From: Dokdonella sp.
GTDB lineage: Bacteria; Pseudomonadota; Gammaproteobacteria; Xanthomonadales; Rhodanobacteraceae
DNA: 64,000 bases
NCBI GenBank assembly: GCA_024707225.1
Contig: JANQAE010000004.1
Span: 793,266 to 857,265, forward strand
Direction: 5' to 3'
Shown: piece after piece, positions 40,464 to 49,641 of the stretch
Layout of the letters: every line of letters begins with the position of its first letter
Numbering within the stretch: the stretch's first letter is position 1
Made by a program: the position numbers and the translations under genes
The notes under the pieces: model-generated
What the model was told of the DNA's origin: nothing
Database searches by the model: none
What the model saw: the letters and a program-made list of their open reading frames with translations, nothing else

Positions 40464-40759
40464 GACAACGGTTCTCCCGGGGAGTCGGTAGCGGAGTCGG
40501 CCGGGCGCTCCCGGCAGCCGGAGGACCCAGCGGCGGCTGTCCGGCCGCCGTCACGCGTGCCGGACGCGCGCACCGCCGCCGTGAACGGCAGCGGCGCTCC
40601 GGACCGGCTGCGAGCCCCGCCCGGTGCGCCCTCTGGCTCTCGTGTATGGGCAGATAGACGTTTAGCCGCCTATCCGATGTAGCCCTCGTTGCTGCACAAT
40701 GTCGGCATGATGACGGGATGTAAAATATTTAAATCCTGCCTGCGCCATCAGGAATTCCG
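40464..40759. promoter_or_regulatory. Divergent intergenic region with an AT-rich pocket
   Basis: Between the 991-residue secreted protein gene (minus) and a LysR gene (plus). Mostly GC-rich and featureless, except for an AT-rich pocket ATGTAAAATATTTAAATCC near 40719-40737, unusual in this genome, about 25 bases before the LysR start. It could be a -10 region or a LysR operator. No matching -35 box is obvious. Confidence 0.35.
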
Positions 40760-41703
40760 ATGAGCCTGACGCTGCGGCAATTGCGTTACGCACAGGCGGC
40801 GGCGCGCTACGGCAACGTCACGACCGCGCCAAGGTGCTACACGTGTCGCAGCCGTCGATCTCGATGGCGATCACGCAGATCGAGGAACACTTCGGAAAAC
40901 CGGTATTCGTGCGCCAGCGCGGATCGGGCGTGTCGCTGACCGCGTTCGGCCACGTCGTGATGGCCAAGGCGCGCCAGCTGCTGGCCGATGCGGAAACGCT
41001 CGAGACGCTCGCCGACGCCGACAGCGGCCTGCGCGGCGAGCTGGTGCTGGGCTGCTTCGAGGATCTGGCGCCGTACTGCGTGCCGTCGATCCTGGCGCGT
41101 CTGCGCCGCCGCTGTCCGGCGATCGACGTGGTCGTGCGCGAGGAAGGTTTCGACACGATCGGCCGCCACCTCGACGACGGCGCGATCGATCTGGCGATCA
41201 GCTACGACCTCGGCCTGCCGGCGAGCTCGACCGCGACGATCCTGTGCGAGCTCGCGCCGCAGGCCCTGCTGCCGGCCGATCACCGGCTGGCGGCCCAGTC
41301 CAGCGTGACGATGGCCGAACTGGCCGGCGAACCGCTGATCCTGACCGATCAGGCGCAGAGCTGGCAGCACGTGCTGGAGCTGTTCCATCTGTGCAACGTG
41401 CGCCCGGCACAGGCGATCCGGACCGGCTCGTTCGAACTGCAGCGCGCGATGGTCGCCAACGGCCTCGGCGTCGCACTGGCGTACTCGCGCCCGTACGGCG
41501 ACTTCAGCTACGACGGCCGTCCGCTGCTGCGCCGCCCGATCGCCGATCCGCTGCCGCTGCAGCGGATCGTGATCGCGCAGAAGGCGCGCAATGCGCTGGC
41601 GGCGATCCAGATGGTCTTCGTCGAGGAGACCAAGCGCTGGTTCGACGAGGTCTGGCCGACGATCCACGCCGACGGCGCCCTCGCGCCCGGCGTCGCGCTG
41701 TGA
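40760..41703 (+). CDS. LysR-family regulator, one frame break
   Basis: Starts ATG at 40760: MSLTLRQLRYAQAAARYGNVT, a LysR helix-turn-helix opening. One base is missing near 40826-40829; with GCGGCC there it would continue AAKVLHVSQPSISMAITQIEEHFG, the normal recognition helix. The rest reads to 41703 as an effector domain (GELVLGCFEDLAPYCVPSILARL, MVANGLGVALAYSRP, near-typical of regulators that use small organic acids or aromatic compounds). About 314 residues. Target genes unknown; the neighbouring convergent transporter is a weak candidate. Confidence 0.82.
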
Positions 41704-42772
41704 GGCAGCGGCGGCCGGCACGGGCGCCGCGCGGACGCGCCGTCGATGCCGGCGCGAAACGGTCGCGCGGGTCGGCGCGCCTGCGGCGGCGAAGTCCGCG
41801 GGGCGCGTCCGCAACGGCCGATGTTATGCCGCGCGGGCGCCGGCCGCTGATCAGGCAGAACGCGACGATGCCGGCGACGATCAGGCAGGCGCCGCCGAGC
41901 GCGCGGCCGAGCGGCCAGGCCTCGCCGAGCAGCAGCACGCCGAGCACGGTCGCGAACAGCAGCTCGGCCGCCTGCATCGCCTCGACCGCGGCGAGCGCGG
42001 TCGGATCCGCGCGCACCCATTCGGTCGCCGCGAAGAACAGCAGCGTCGCGATCACACCGGACGCGAGCGCGACGCCGGCCGCCGACAGCGTCTGCACCGG
42101 TGACGGCGGCCCGGCCTGAAGCCAGCCCCAGCCGGCCAGCACGAGCCAGGCCGGCTGGCTCATCAGCGTCATGCCGAACACGCGCTGCAGCGTGGTCAGA
42201 TGCTGGCCGGTGCGCTCCAGGTGCAGCATCAGCATGCGGTTGCCGAGCGGATAGGCGAATGCGGCGATGACGACGCAGCCCAGCGCGATCCACGCGGCGC
42301 GGTCGAGCCGGCCGTCGGCATGGTCGATCTGCATCAGCAGCACGCCGGCGACGACGACCAGACCGGCCGCCAGCGCCGGCAGCGGAATGCGCCGGCGCGC
42401 GTCCTCGTAGATCAGCGGCGACATCAGCAGGCCGGCGATCACGGTGATCTGGAAGCTGCCGGCGATCAGCCACGACGGACCGCTGGCCGCGGCATAGGTC
42501 AGGCAGGCGCAGAACAGGCCGAAGCCGATCAGGCTCCACAGCAGCCAGACGCCGGGATGGCGGACGATCGCCGCACGCAGGCCGCCGAGGCCGCCCGCGA
42601 ACGGCAGCACCGCCGCGAGCAGCGGCAGCGTGATCAGATAGCGCAGCGCGGCCGTCCACGCCCAGTGGCCGCCGCTGGTCGCGGCGAGCCGGTTCAGCAC
42701 GTAGGTCAGCGTGAAGAACAGCGCCGAGACCAGCGCGACACCGATCGCGGCCAGCGCGCGGGCACGCGTCAC
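41504..42772 (-). CDS. EamA-like drug/metabolite transporter in the biotin operon
   Basis: GTG start at 42772 overlapping the bioC stop (GTGA). About ten membrane spans, including ALVSALFFTLTYVLNRLAATSGGHWAWTAALRYL, GSFQITVIAGLLMSPLIYED and LLFATVLGVLLLGEAWPLGRALGGACLIVAG, placing it in the DMT superfamily (multidrug-resistance efflux type). The family would end about at CLISGRRP (near 41840); the open frame continues with about 110 arginine/proline-rich residues antisense to the LysR gene, so a lost base near the end is possible and the true stop may be about 41824. The position in a biotin operon raises a biotin-precursor transport role, unproven. Confidence 0.75.
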   Translation of the reverse strand: MTRARALAAIGVALVSALFFTLTYVLNRLAATSGGHWAWTAALRYLITLPLLAAVLPFAGGLGGLRAAIVRHPGVWLLWSLIGFGLFCACLTYAAASGPSWLIAGSFQITVIAGLLMSPLIYEDARRRIPLPALAAGLVVVAGVLLMQIDHADGRLDRAAWIALGCVVIAAFAYPLGNRMLMLHLERTGQHLTTLQRVFGMTLMSQPAWLVLAGWGWLQAGPPSPVQTLSAAGVALASGVIATLLFFAATEWVRADPTALAAVEAMQAAELLFATVLGVLLLGEAWPLGRALGGACLIVAGIVAFCLISGRRPRGITSAVADAPRGLRRRRRADPRDRFAPASTARPRGARAGRRCLTARRRARGRRRRGSSARPRRTSAWSPRRRPSGSPPAHCAPSARSRSAAAAADRRSGGAAADGRRS

Positions 42773-43668
42773 GGCGTGCGCGTCCGGCGGCTGCCGCGCA
42801 GGCGCTCGATCGGGAAGCTGGCCAGGTCTCCGCCGCGTGTGCGGCGCGGCTGGCCGGCATCGGGCGCGAAGGCCTGCGCGTAGATCACCTCGTAGGTCGC
42901 CGGCAGGCGTCCGTCGCGGCGGAACGTCTCGTAGGCGCCGATCGCGGCCTGCAGCCGCGCCTTGCCGGTCAGCGCGCGGCTGCGCCCGACGTCGGCATTG
43001 GTCGCGCCGATCGCGCGCAGCTCGCGCATCAGCGTCAGCGCGTCGGCATAGGTCAGCGTGAACAGATCGCGCTCGAGCACCGGGTCGCGGAAGCCGGCGG
43101 CGAGCAGGCCGTCGCCGACCGTCTGCAGATCGAGGAAGCGGCTGACGTGCGGATGGTCGTCGACGCGCGCGAACGCGCTGCGCAGCTCGAACAGCGTCTC
43201 CGGCCCGAACGTGCTGAACAGCAGCAGGCCGCCGGGCTTGAGCACGCGGCGGAACTCGTCGTAGACGGCGGCCAGATCGCCGCTCCACTGCAGACACAGG
43301 CTGGAATGGATCAGGTCGACGCTGGCATCGGCCAGCGGCAGCGCCTGGGCGTCGCCGGCCACGCGCGCGAACGGCCGCAGCCAGCCGGCGTGGCGGCGTG
43401 CCGCCTTGAGCATCGGCAGCGCGAGGTCCAGCGCGATCACCTGCGCCTTGCCGTAGCGGCGGCGCAGCTGCGCGGTGCCGCGGCCGGTGCCGCTGCCGAC
43501 GTCGAGCACGACGGCCGGCTGCAGCGGCTGGCCGTCGAGCCGTTCCTGCAGCCGCGACTCGACCTCGGCCTGCAGCACGGCATGCGCCTCGTAGGTGGCC
43601 GCGGCACGGCCGAATGCGCGGCGCACATGCGCGCGATCGAACGGTCCGCCGTCGTGCGACCCGTTCAT
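42769..43668 (-). CDS. bioC: Malonyl-ACP O-methyltransferase BioC
   Basis: 299 residues. SAM-dependent methyltransferase that masks the malonyl carboxyl to start pimelate synthesis for biotin. Motifs: FDRAHVRRAFGRAAATYEAHA at the N-terminus as in BioC, VLDVGSGTGRGTAQL (motif I, SAM), VIALDLALPMLKAARRH, and DASVDLIHSSLCLQWSGDL with the BioC-type LQW. Start ATG at 43668 overlaps the bioH stop (ATGA), and its stop overlaps the transporter start. Operon order bioF-X-bioH-bioC-transporter. Confidence 0.92.
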   Translation of the reverse strand: MNGSHDGGPFDRAHVRRAFGRAAATYEAHAVLQAEVESRLQERLDGQPLQPAVVLDVGSGTGRGTAQLRRRYGKAQVIALDLALPMLKAARRHAGWLRPFARVAGDAQALPLADASVDLIHSSLCLQWSGDLAAVYDEFRRVLKPGGLLLFSTFGPETLFELRSAFARVDDHPHVSRFLDLQTVGDGLLAAGFRDPVLERDLFTLTYADALTLMRELRAIGATNADVGRSRALTGKARLQAAIGAYETFRRDGRLPATYEVIYAQAFAPDAGQPRRTRGGDLASFPIERLRGSRRTRTP

Positions 43669-44435
43669 GCGCGCACCTGTGCGTCGACGAAGTCGGCGAC
43701 GGCGTCGGCGACTGCCTGCGGATCGCTCAGGAACGGCGCGTGCCCGGCCGGCAGCTCCAGATAGCGCCCGACCGGCGCCTGGCCGGCCGACCAGCGCATC
43801 GCCGCGGCCGGGATCAGCCGGTCGCGGCGGCCGGCGATCCACAGGCTCGGCGTCGCGAGCGCCGGCAGCGCCGCGCGCAGGTCGGTGCGGCCCAGGATGT
43901 CCAGCCCGTCGCAGAGCACGGCGGCGTCCGGCTCGCCGCGCGCGAACACCTGCTGACGCAACGCACGCAGCTCGCGCTGCGCGTCGGGCGAACCGAGCGT
44001 TTCGAGCGCGAGGAAGCGCTCGATCGTCGCGTGATAGTCGCGGCCGAGTCCGTCGGCGAACGCACGCAGCACGTCCGGCTCGACGCCGTGCGGCCAGTCG
44101 GGGCCGACGACGAAGCACGGACTGGCCGCGATCGCGACCAGGCCACGCACCGTGTCGGGCCGGTCGAGCGCGCCGCGCAGCGCGACCAGCCCACCGAGCG
44201 ACCAGCCGAGCCAGACCGCCGGCGGCGTCGCCGCGGCGATCGCCTGCGCGCAGGCTTCCGGCTCGAGCGCGCCGGCGGCGTAGTCGCGGCTCGCGCCGTG
44301 ACCGGGCAGATCGACCCGATGCAGGCGGCAGCGCTGCGCGAGCCGCTCGGTCAGCGGCGCGAAGATGCCGCCGTGCATGGCCCATCCGTGGATCAGGACG
44401 AGGTCGGGGCCGTGGCCGATGGTGTCGATGTGCAT
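43665..44435 (-). CDS. bioH: Pimeloyl-ACP methyl ester carboxylesterase BioH
   Basis: 256-residue alpha/beta-hydrolase that unmasks pimeloyl-ACP methyl ester in biotin synthesis. Start MHIDTIGHGPDLVLIHGWAM (oxyanion HGW), nucleophile elbow GWSLGG, the Asp in GRRDRLIP and the His in PAGHAPFLSDP, all at usual positions. The frame is open upstream to 44891 inside the neighbouring gene; the ATG at 44435 begins the conserved N-terminus. It overlaps bioC by four bases. Confidence 0.93.
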   Translation of the reverse strand: MHIDTIGHGPDLVLIHGWAMHGGIFAPLTERLAQRCRLHRVDLPGHGASRDYAAGALEPEACAQAIAAATPPAVWLGWSLGGLVALRGALDRPDTVRGLVAIAASPCFVVGPDWPHGVEPDVLRAFADGLGRDYHATIERFLALETLGSPDAQRELRALRQQVFARGEPDAAVLCDGLDILGRTDLRAALPALATPSLWIAGRRDRLIPAAAMRWSAGQAPVGRYLELPAGHAPFLSDPQAVADAVADFVDAQVRA

Positions 44436-44500
44436 GAGGCTTCGTAGCGAAAGAGTCGGGAAGTCGCAGTTGCTCGGGCGCGGTCGGTCAGTCGGCCGAA

Positions 44501-44869
44501 TCAGCCTGCCGCTGCGCGCAGGCGGCGGATGCGCGGCGCGAGCAGCCGCCACCGATGCTCGGCCTGCCTGCGCAGGCAGCCGTCCAGGCGCAGCCAGCGC
44601 GGCCGCCGCGAGCGGCGCAGGATCGCCACGCGCAGCCAGCCCGGATCGAAGCCGTCCCAGACGCCGGCGGTCGCGACCAGATTGCTGCGCAGGACCGGAT
44701 GCACCTCGTGCAGCAGGATCGCGCGCAGCTCGGCCTCCGTATAGCCCGAGGCGGCGGCGTCGCGTGCGGCCACGCGCACCTCGCGCCGATAGTCGGTGTC
44801 CAGATACAGCCGCGAGAACGCCTGCCAGACTGCCTCGCGCGCCTCGACGTCGTCGGCAGCCGGCTTCAT
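44501..44869 (-). CDS. DUF7079-like small protein between bioF and bioH
   Basis: 122 residues from the ATG at 44869, which overlaps the bioF stop (ATGA). REAVWQAFSRLYLDTDY is near the N-terminus, then ELRAILLHEVHPVLRSNLVATAGVWDGFDPGWL and a basic helical C-terminus (RRSRRPRWLRLDGCLRRQAEHRWRLL). This pattern resembles DUF7079 proteins of unknown function. It is sealed between bioF and bioH in the same operon. No catalytic motif is recognised; a link to biotin is only positional. Confidence 0.75.
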   Translation of the reverse strand: MKPAADDVEAREAVWQAFSRLYLDTDYRREVRVAARDAAASGYTEAELRAILLHEVHPVLRSNLVATAGVWDGFDPGWLRVAILRRSRRPRWLRLDGCLRRQAEHRWRLLAPRIRRLRAAAG

Positions 44870-46035
44870 CGCAGCACCGCCTGCAGCGCATCGAGCAGGC
44901 GCTCGATCTCGTCGGCCGTATGCGCGGCGGTCAGCGTGACGCGCAGCCGCGCGGTACCGGCCGGGACCGTCGGCGGGCGGATCGCCGGCACGAAGAAACC
45001 GGCCGCCTCCAGCGCCTGCGCCGCGGTCAGGGCCGCGTCGCTGGCGCCGACGATGACCGGCTGGATCGGCGTACGCGAATCGGCCAGCGTCAGTGCGCGG
45101 CGCGCGGCCCCGTCGCGGAAGTGCGCGACGTGTCCGGCCAGCCGTTCGCGCCGCCAGCCTTCCTCGCGCGCCAGCCGCACCGCGACCCGGGTCGCCGCGG
45201 CGAGCGCCGGCGGCGGCGCGGTCGTGTAGACGTGCGGCCGCGCGAACTGCACGAGGCCGTCGATCAGGGCGGCCGGCCCGGCGACGAACGCGCCGCCGAC
45301 ACCGAGCGCCTTGCCGAGCGTGGCCATCAGCACCGGCGCATGATCCTGGCCGATGCCGGCCTCGGCCAGACTGCCGGCGCCCTGCGGACCGAGCACGCCG
45401 ATGCCGTGCGCGTCGTCGACCATCAGCACGGCGCCGTGCGTCCGGCACGCCGCCGCCAGCGCCGGCAGCGGCGCGACGTCGCCGTCCATGCTGAAGACGC
45501 CGTCGGTCGCGAGCAGCGCCGCGGCGGCCGGATCGGAACCGAGCTGGCGCTCGGCCGCGGCGACGTCGCCGTGTCGGTAGCGCCGCAGCGTCGCGCCGGA
45601 CAGCCGCGCACCGTCGAGCAGGCAGGCATGGTTGAGCTTGTCCTGCACGCACAGATCGCCCGGCTGCAGCAGCGCCTGCAGGGCGCCGAGATTGGCGAGG
45701 TAGCCGGTCGAGAACAGCAGGGCCCGCTCGCGGCCGGTCCACTGCGCCAGATCGGCCTCGAGCGCGGCATGGACCTCGCGATGTCCGCCGAGCAGATGTG
45801 CCGCGCCGGCACCGACACCCCACTGCCGCGCGGCGCTGGCGAGCGCCTCGATCAGTTCCGGATGGGCGGCCAGGCCGAGATAGTCGTTGCTCGCGAAACC
45901 GGTCAGGCGCCGCCCGCCGATCACCAGGCCGGTACCGTCGACCGCCTCGACGCTGCGCAGCCGCCGCAGCAGGGCGGCCTGCGCGCGCTCGGCCTGGGCC
46001 GCCGCGAGCCGCGCGATCGGATCGGTCCGCCTCAT
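44866..46035 (-). CDS. bioF: 8-amino-7-oxononanoate synthase BioF
   Basis: 389 residues, PLP-dependent enzyme that condenses pimeloyl-ACP (or -CoA) with alanine in biotin synthesis. Motifs: FASNDYLGLAAHPEL, GVGAGAAHLLGGHREVH, the PLP-binding DGVFSMDGD, VDDAHGIGVLG and the lysine in MATLGKALGVGGAF. First gene of the bioF-X-bioH-bioC-transporter set, divergent from the NDH-2 gene at 46128. The start at 46035 is the conserved MRRTDPIARL. Confidence 0.95.
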   Translation of the reverse strand: MRRTDPIARLAAAQAERAQAALLRRLRSVEAVDGTGLVIGGRRLTGFASNDYLGLAAHPELIEALASAARQWGVGAGAAHLLGGHREVHAALEADLAQWTGRERALLFSTGYLANLGALQALLQPGDLCVQDKLNHACLLDGARLSGATLRRYRHGDVAAAERQLGSDPAAAALLATDGVFSMDGDVAPLPALAAACRTHGAVLMVDDAHGIGVLGPQGAGSLAEAGIGQDHAPVLMATLGKALGVGGAFVAGPAALIDGLVQFARPHVYTTAPPPALAAATRVAVRLAREEGWRRERLAGHVAHFRDGAARRALTLADSRTPIQPVIVGASDAALTAAQALEAAGFFVPAIRPPTVPAGTARLRVTLTAAHTADEIERLLDALQAVLR

Positions 46036-46127
46036 CGCGGCGCCTCGCCGCAGGGGCGTGCCGCCGGCCTGGGCGTGCCGCGCAAAGCCAGTAGACTGGC
46101 CGCTGCATCTCTCCCGGAGCGGCGTCC

Positions 46128-47408
46128 ATGCATTACGACATCGTCGTGGTCGGCGGCGGCGCCGGCGGACTGGAACTGGCGGCGCGGCTCGGCCGCAAGC
46201 TCGGCCGCCGCGACGGGCCGGCCAGCGTACTGCTGATCGACCGGTCGGTCTTCCACATCTGGAAGCCGACCCTGCACGAAGTGGCCGCCGGCACGCTGGA
46301 CGCGCACCAGGAAGGCCTGTCGTACATGATCCTGGCGCGGCGCAACCACTTCAGCTTTTCGCCGGGCGAGCTGACCGGGCTCGACCCGCGCGCCAAGCGC
46401 CTGACGCTCGGCCAGATGCGCGACGAGGACGGCCGCGAGGTGGTGCCCGAGCGCACGATCAGCTACACCCACGCAGTGCTCGCGCTCGGCAGCGGATCGA
46501 ACTTCTTCGGCACGCCGGGCGCGGCCGAACATGCCTACGTGCTCGAACGCGCGGCCGACGCCGAGCGCTTTCAGCGCCATCTGCTGGCCGCGTTCACGCG
46601 CGCCGCGTTCGCCGAGCACCGCAGCCTGGGCGTCGCGATCGTCGGTGCCGGCGCGACCGGCGTGGAGCTGTCGGCCGAACTGCTCGAGGCGCACGCGCTG
46701 CTGCAGGAAGGCTTTCGCGCCGAGCAGCGGTTCCGGCTCGACATCACCCTGGTCGAGGCCGCGCCGCGGATCCTGGCCGGCCTGCCCGAGAAGATCTCGG
46801 CGCAGGCGCAGCTCGCGCTGGAGCGCAAGCAGGTGCGCGTGCTGACCGCGACGCCGGTGACCGAGGTCAAGGCCGATCGCCTGGTCACCGCGAGCGGCGA
46901 GATTCCGGCCGACCTGATCGTCTGGGCGGCCGGCATCAAGGCCGCCGAAGCGAACGCGCATTTCGGCCTGCCGGTCAACCGCGCCAACCAGTTCGTCGTC
47001 GACGACCACCTGCGCACCGGCGCGCCGGACCTGTACGCGCTCGGCGACTGCGCGGCCTGTCCGTGGGGCGACAAATGGATACCGGCGCGTGCGCAGGCCG
47101 CGCATCAGCAGGCGGCCTATCTGGCCAGGCTGCTGCTGGCGCGGCGGCGCGAGCGCGACCATGACGCGCCGTTCGTCTATCGCGACTTCGGCTCGCTGGT
47201 CTCGCTCGGCGAGAACCGCGGCGTCGGCTCGCTGATGGGCGGCCTGGGCGGCCCGAACTTCTTCGTCGAGGGCCTGATCGCCAAGTGGATGTACATGTCG
47301 CTGCATCTGAATCACCACCGCGCGATCCTCGGCACCGGCAACACGGTCGTGCTGGCGCTGGCGCGGCTGCTGCAGCGGCGCGTCTCGGGCCGCCTCAAGC
47401 TGCACTGA
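46128..47408 (+). CDS. ndh: Type II NADH dehydrogenase (NDH-2)
   Basis: 426 residues. Two dinucleotide-binding motifs: IVVVGGGAGGLELA (FAD, residues 5-18) and GVAIVGAGATGVELSAEL (NADH, near 165). The NDH-2 motif ALGDCAACPWGDKWIPARAQAAHQQ and the C-terminal membrane-binding helix region are present. Oxidises NADH and feeds electrons to ubiquinone without pumping protons. GGAG lies about ten bases before the ATG at 46128. Monocistronic. Confidence 0.93.
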   Translation: MHYDIVVVGGGAGGLELAARLGRKLGRRDGPASVLLIDRSVFHIWKPTLHEVAAGTLDAHQEGLSYMILARRNHFSFSPGELTGLDPRAKRLTLGQMRDEDGREVVPERTISYTHAVLALGSGSNFFGTPGAAEHAYVLERAADAERFQRHLLAAFTRAAFAEHRSLGVAIVGAGATGVELSAELLEAHALLQEGFRAEQRFRLDITLVEAAPRILAGLPEKISAQAQLALERKQVRVLTATPVTEVKADRLVTASGEIPADLIVWAAGIKAAEANAHFGLPVNRANQFVVDDHLRTGAPDLYALGDCAACPWGDKWIPARAQAAHQQAAYLARLLLARRRERDHDAPFVYRDFGSLVSLGENRGVGSLMGGLGGPNFFVEGLIAKWMYMSLHLNHHRAILGTGNTVVLALARLLQRRVSGRLKLH

Positions 47409-47436
47409 CGCCGCGCCGGCGGCGCCGGCCGGACCG

Positions 47437-48468
47437 TCAGGCCGCCGCGTCCACGCCGCAGGGCTCGACGAGATCGGCGTGCACGGTGCTGCCGCCGTGG
47501 TGGCCGTCGGCGAGCTCGACCTCGAGCGGGTGGATGCCGAGCCGCGCGAACAACGCGCGATCGGCCTCGACGTCCGGATTGCCGGTGGTCAGCAGCTTCT
47601 CGCCGTAGAAGATCGAGTTGGCGCCGGCGAAGAAGCACAACGCCTGCAGCTCGTCGTTCATCTCGGAGCGGCCGGCCGACAGCCGCACCATCGAGGCCGG
47701 CATCAGGATCCGCGCGACCGCGATCGTGCGCACGAACTCGAACGGATCGAGCAGCGCGGTGCCGGCCAGCGGCGTGCCCTCGACCTGGACCAGGCGGTTG
47801 ATCGGCACCGACTGCGGATGCTCGGGCAGCGTCGCCAGCGTGCGCAGCAGGCCGGCGCGCTGCGCGCGCGACTCGCCCATGCCGACGATGCCGCCGCAGC
47901 AGGTCTTGAGGCCGGCGTCGCGGACGTGCGACAGCGTGTCGAGGCGGTCCTGGTAGGCGCGCGTGGAGATCACGTCGCCGTAGAAGTCCGGCGCGGTGTC
48001 GAGATTGTGGTTGTAGTAGTCCAGGCCCGCGGCCTTGAGCTGGCGCGCCTGGTCGCCGGTCAGCATGCCGAGCGTCGCGCAGGTCTCCATGCCGAGCGAT
48101 TTGACCGCGCCGACGATCGCGGCGACCTTCTCGACGTCGCGGTCCTTCAGCGAGCGCCAGGCCGCGCCCATGCAGAACCGCGTCGCGCCGGCCTCGCGCG
48201 CCTGCTGCGCCTTGGCGACCACGGCCGGCAGCGCCATCAGCTTCTCGGCCTGCACGCCGGTCGCGTAGCGCGCGCTCTGCGGGCAGTACGCGCAATCCTC
48301 CGGACAGCCGCCGGTCTTGATCGACAGCAGCGTCGAGACCTGCACCGCATTGGCGTCGTGATGCGCACGGTGGACCTGATGGGCCTGATCGAGCAGATCG
48401 GCGAACGGCCGCTCGAACAGCGCGATCGTCTCCTCGAGGGTCCAGTCGTGGCGCAGGGTGGCGGTCAT
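47437..48468 (-). CDS. bioB: Biotin synthase BioB
   Basis: 343 residues from the ATG at 48468; an upstream ATG at 48516 would add a non-conserved extension. Radical-SAM cluster motif CPEDCAYC (Cys55, 59, 62), then the [2Fe-2S] ligands and conserved stretches [36 protein letters not shown] and [17 protein letters not shown]. Inserts sulphur into dethiobiotin. Separated from the bioF operon by ndh but on the same strand. Divergent from comF. Confidence 0.96.
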   Translation of the reverse strand: MTATLRHDWTLEETIALFERPFADLLDQAHQVHRAHHDANAVQVSTLLSIKTGGCPEDCAYCPQSARYATGVQAEKLMALPAVVAKAQQAREAGATRFCMGAAWRSLKDRDVEKVAAIVGAVKSLGMETCATLGMLTGDQARQLKAAGLDYYNHNLDTAPDFYGDVISTRAYQDRLDTLSHVRDAGLKTCCGGIVGMGESRAQRAGLLRTLATLPEHPQSVPINRLVQVEGTPLAGTALLDPFEFVRTIAVARILMPASMVRLSAGRSEMNDELQALCFFAGANSIFYGEKLLTTGNPDVEADRALFARLGIHPLEVELADGHHGGSTVHADLVEPCGVDAAA

Positions 48469-48542
48469 GCGGCTTCCGGCTCCGGTACAGTGGGCCGCGA
48501 GTCTGGAGGCCGGCACGGAGCGCTGTCAACTTGAGACCGACG

Positions 48543-49247
48543 ATGAAAGTTGACGGCCTGTGGGGCCGTCTGCTGCGGCTGGCGCTGCCGCCGCGCTGCC
48601 TGCTCTGCGGCGATGCCGGCGCCGACGGACGCGACCTGTGCGCCGGCTGCCGCGACGACATGCCGGCCAATGCCGCCTGCTGCGCACGCTGTGCGCTGCC
48701 GCTGCCGGGCGCGGCGACGCATTGCGGCGGCTGCGTGCGCCGGCCACCGCCGTTCGACGCGGCCTGGGCCGCGTTCCGCTACGCGCATCCGCTGGACCTG
48801 CTCGAGACGCGTTTCAAGTTCGGCGGCGATCTGGCCGCCGGCCGCGTGCTGGCCGAGCTGATGATCGCGCGCATCGAACGCGACCCGCCCGCGCGACCCC
48901 AGATGCTGCTGTGCGTCCCGCTGCATGCCGGCCGGCTGCGCCGGCGCGGCTACAACCAGGCGCTGGAGCTGGCACGGCCGCTGGCGCGCGCGCTCGGCCT
49001 GCCGCTCGCGCCCGACGCCCTCGTCCGCCGGCGCGCGACGACCGCGCAGACCGGCCTGGACGGTCCGGCGCGGCGGCGCAATCTGTGCGGCGCGCTCGCG
49101 CTGCGGCCGGGTCACACGCTGCCGGCGCACGTGGCGGTGCTCGACGACGTCATGACCACCGGCGCCACGCTCGGCGAGTGCGCGAGCGTCTTGCGCGCGG
49201 CCGGCGTCGAGCGCGTCGACGTCTGGGCGCTGGCGCGCGCACCCTGA
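48543..49247 (+). CDS. comF: ComF-family phosphoribosyltransferase-like protein
   Basis: 234 residues from the ATG at 48543, preferred over the TTG at 48531. An N-terminal zinc-ribbon with four Cys pairs (CLLCG, CAGC, CARC, CGGC), then the phosphoribosyltransferase domain with VPLHAGRLRRRGYNQALELARPLA and the PRPP-binding VAVLDDVMTTGATL. ComF/GntX proteins are needed for DNA uptake in naturally competent bacteria. It is divergent from bioB, an arrangement common in gammaproteobacteria. Confidence 0.9.
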   Translation: MKVDGLWGRLLRLALPPRCLLCGDAGADGRDLCAGCRDDMPANAACCARCALPLPGAATHCGGCVRRPPPFDAAWAAFRYAHPLDLLETRFKFGGDLAAGRVLAELMIARIERDPPARPQMLLCVPLHAGRLRRRGYNQALELARPLARALGLPLAPDALVRRRATTAQTGLDGPARRRNLCGALALRPGHTLPAHVAVLDDVMTTGATLGECASVLRAAGVERVDVWALARAP

Positions 49248-49541
49248 GCGGCCGCCGTCGCGGCCGATCCACTCCGCGCGCTCGACGTCGCGCGCAACCA
49301 GCTCGGCGGACCGCTGCCGTCGCTCGCCGGTGCACCGCTCGGCTGGGTGCGCCTGAACGGCAATGCCTTCGTCGGTGCGCCGCCGATACCGGCCAGCCAG
49401 ATGCAGGCCGGCCAGAGCCGGTTGTGTCCGGGCACGCTCGATCCGGTGCCGGACCCGGCCTGGGACGCGGCGACCGGCGTCAGCCCGTGGTTCGCCGCCT
49501 GCGCCGATGCGCTGTTCGAGGACGGCTTCGAGCCGCGCTGA
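49248..49541 (+). pseudogene. Orphan C-terminal fragment of a secreted protein with DGFE end
   Basis: An open stretch directly after and in frame with the comF stop, without an ATG. It reads ADPLRALDVARNQLGGPLPS, then GWVRLNGNAFVGAPPIPASQ, and ends ADALFEDGFEPR before a stop and a strong terminator. The last 60 residues look like the end of a secreted protein, with two cysteines, but no signal peptide or start is present except a GTG at 49347. It is most simply a 3' remnant of a lost gene. Its DGFE end matches other secreted proteins here. Confidence 0.45.
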
Positions 49542-49562
49542 TCCGGACGTGCCATCATGCGC

Positions 49563-49600
49563 GGCGCCGGACCGGGTGCTTGAGCCGGTCCGGCGCCGTT
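49563..49600 (+). terminator. Strong terminator hairpin before the serine hydrolase gene
   Basis: GGCGCCGGACCGG (49563-49575) pairs exactly with CCGGTCCGGCGCC (49585-49597) over a 9-base loop and is followed by GTTT. A 13-bp perfect GC-rich stem closing the comF/remnant transcript. Confidence 0.75.
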
Positions 49601-49641
49601 TGACGCCGTGAGGATGTCATTACCGCTGATGGACGCCTGAG

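Noticed and set aside
37392..40682. A 1,096-codon plus-strand open frame
   Set aside because: It is antisense to the 991-residue secreted protein and consists of Arg/Ala/Gly/Val strings without motifs, typical of high-GC shadow frames.
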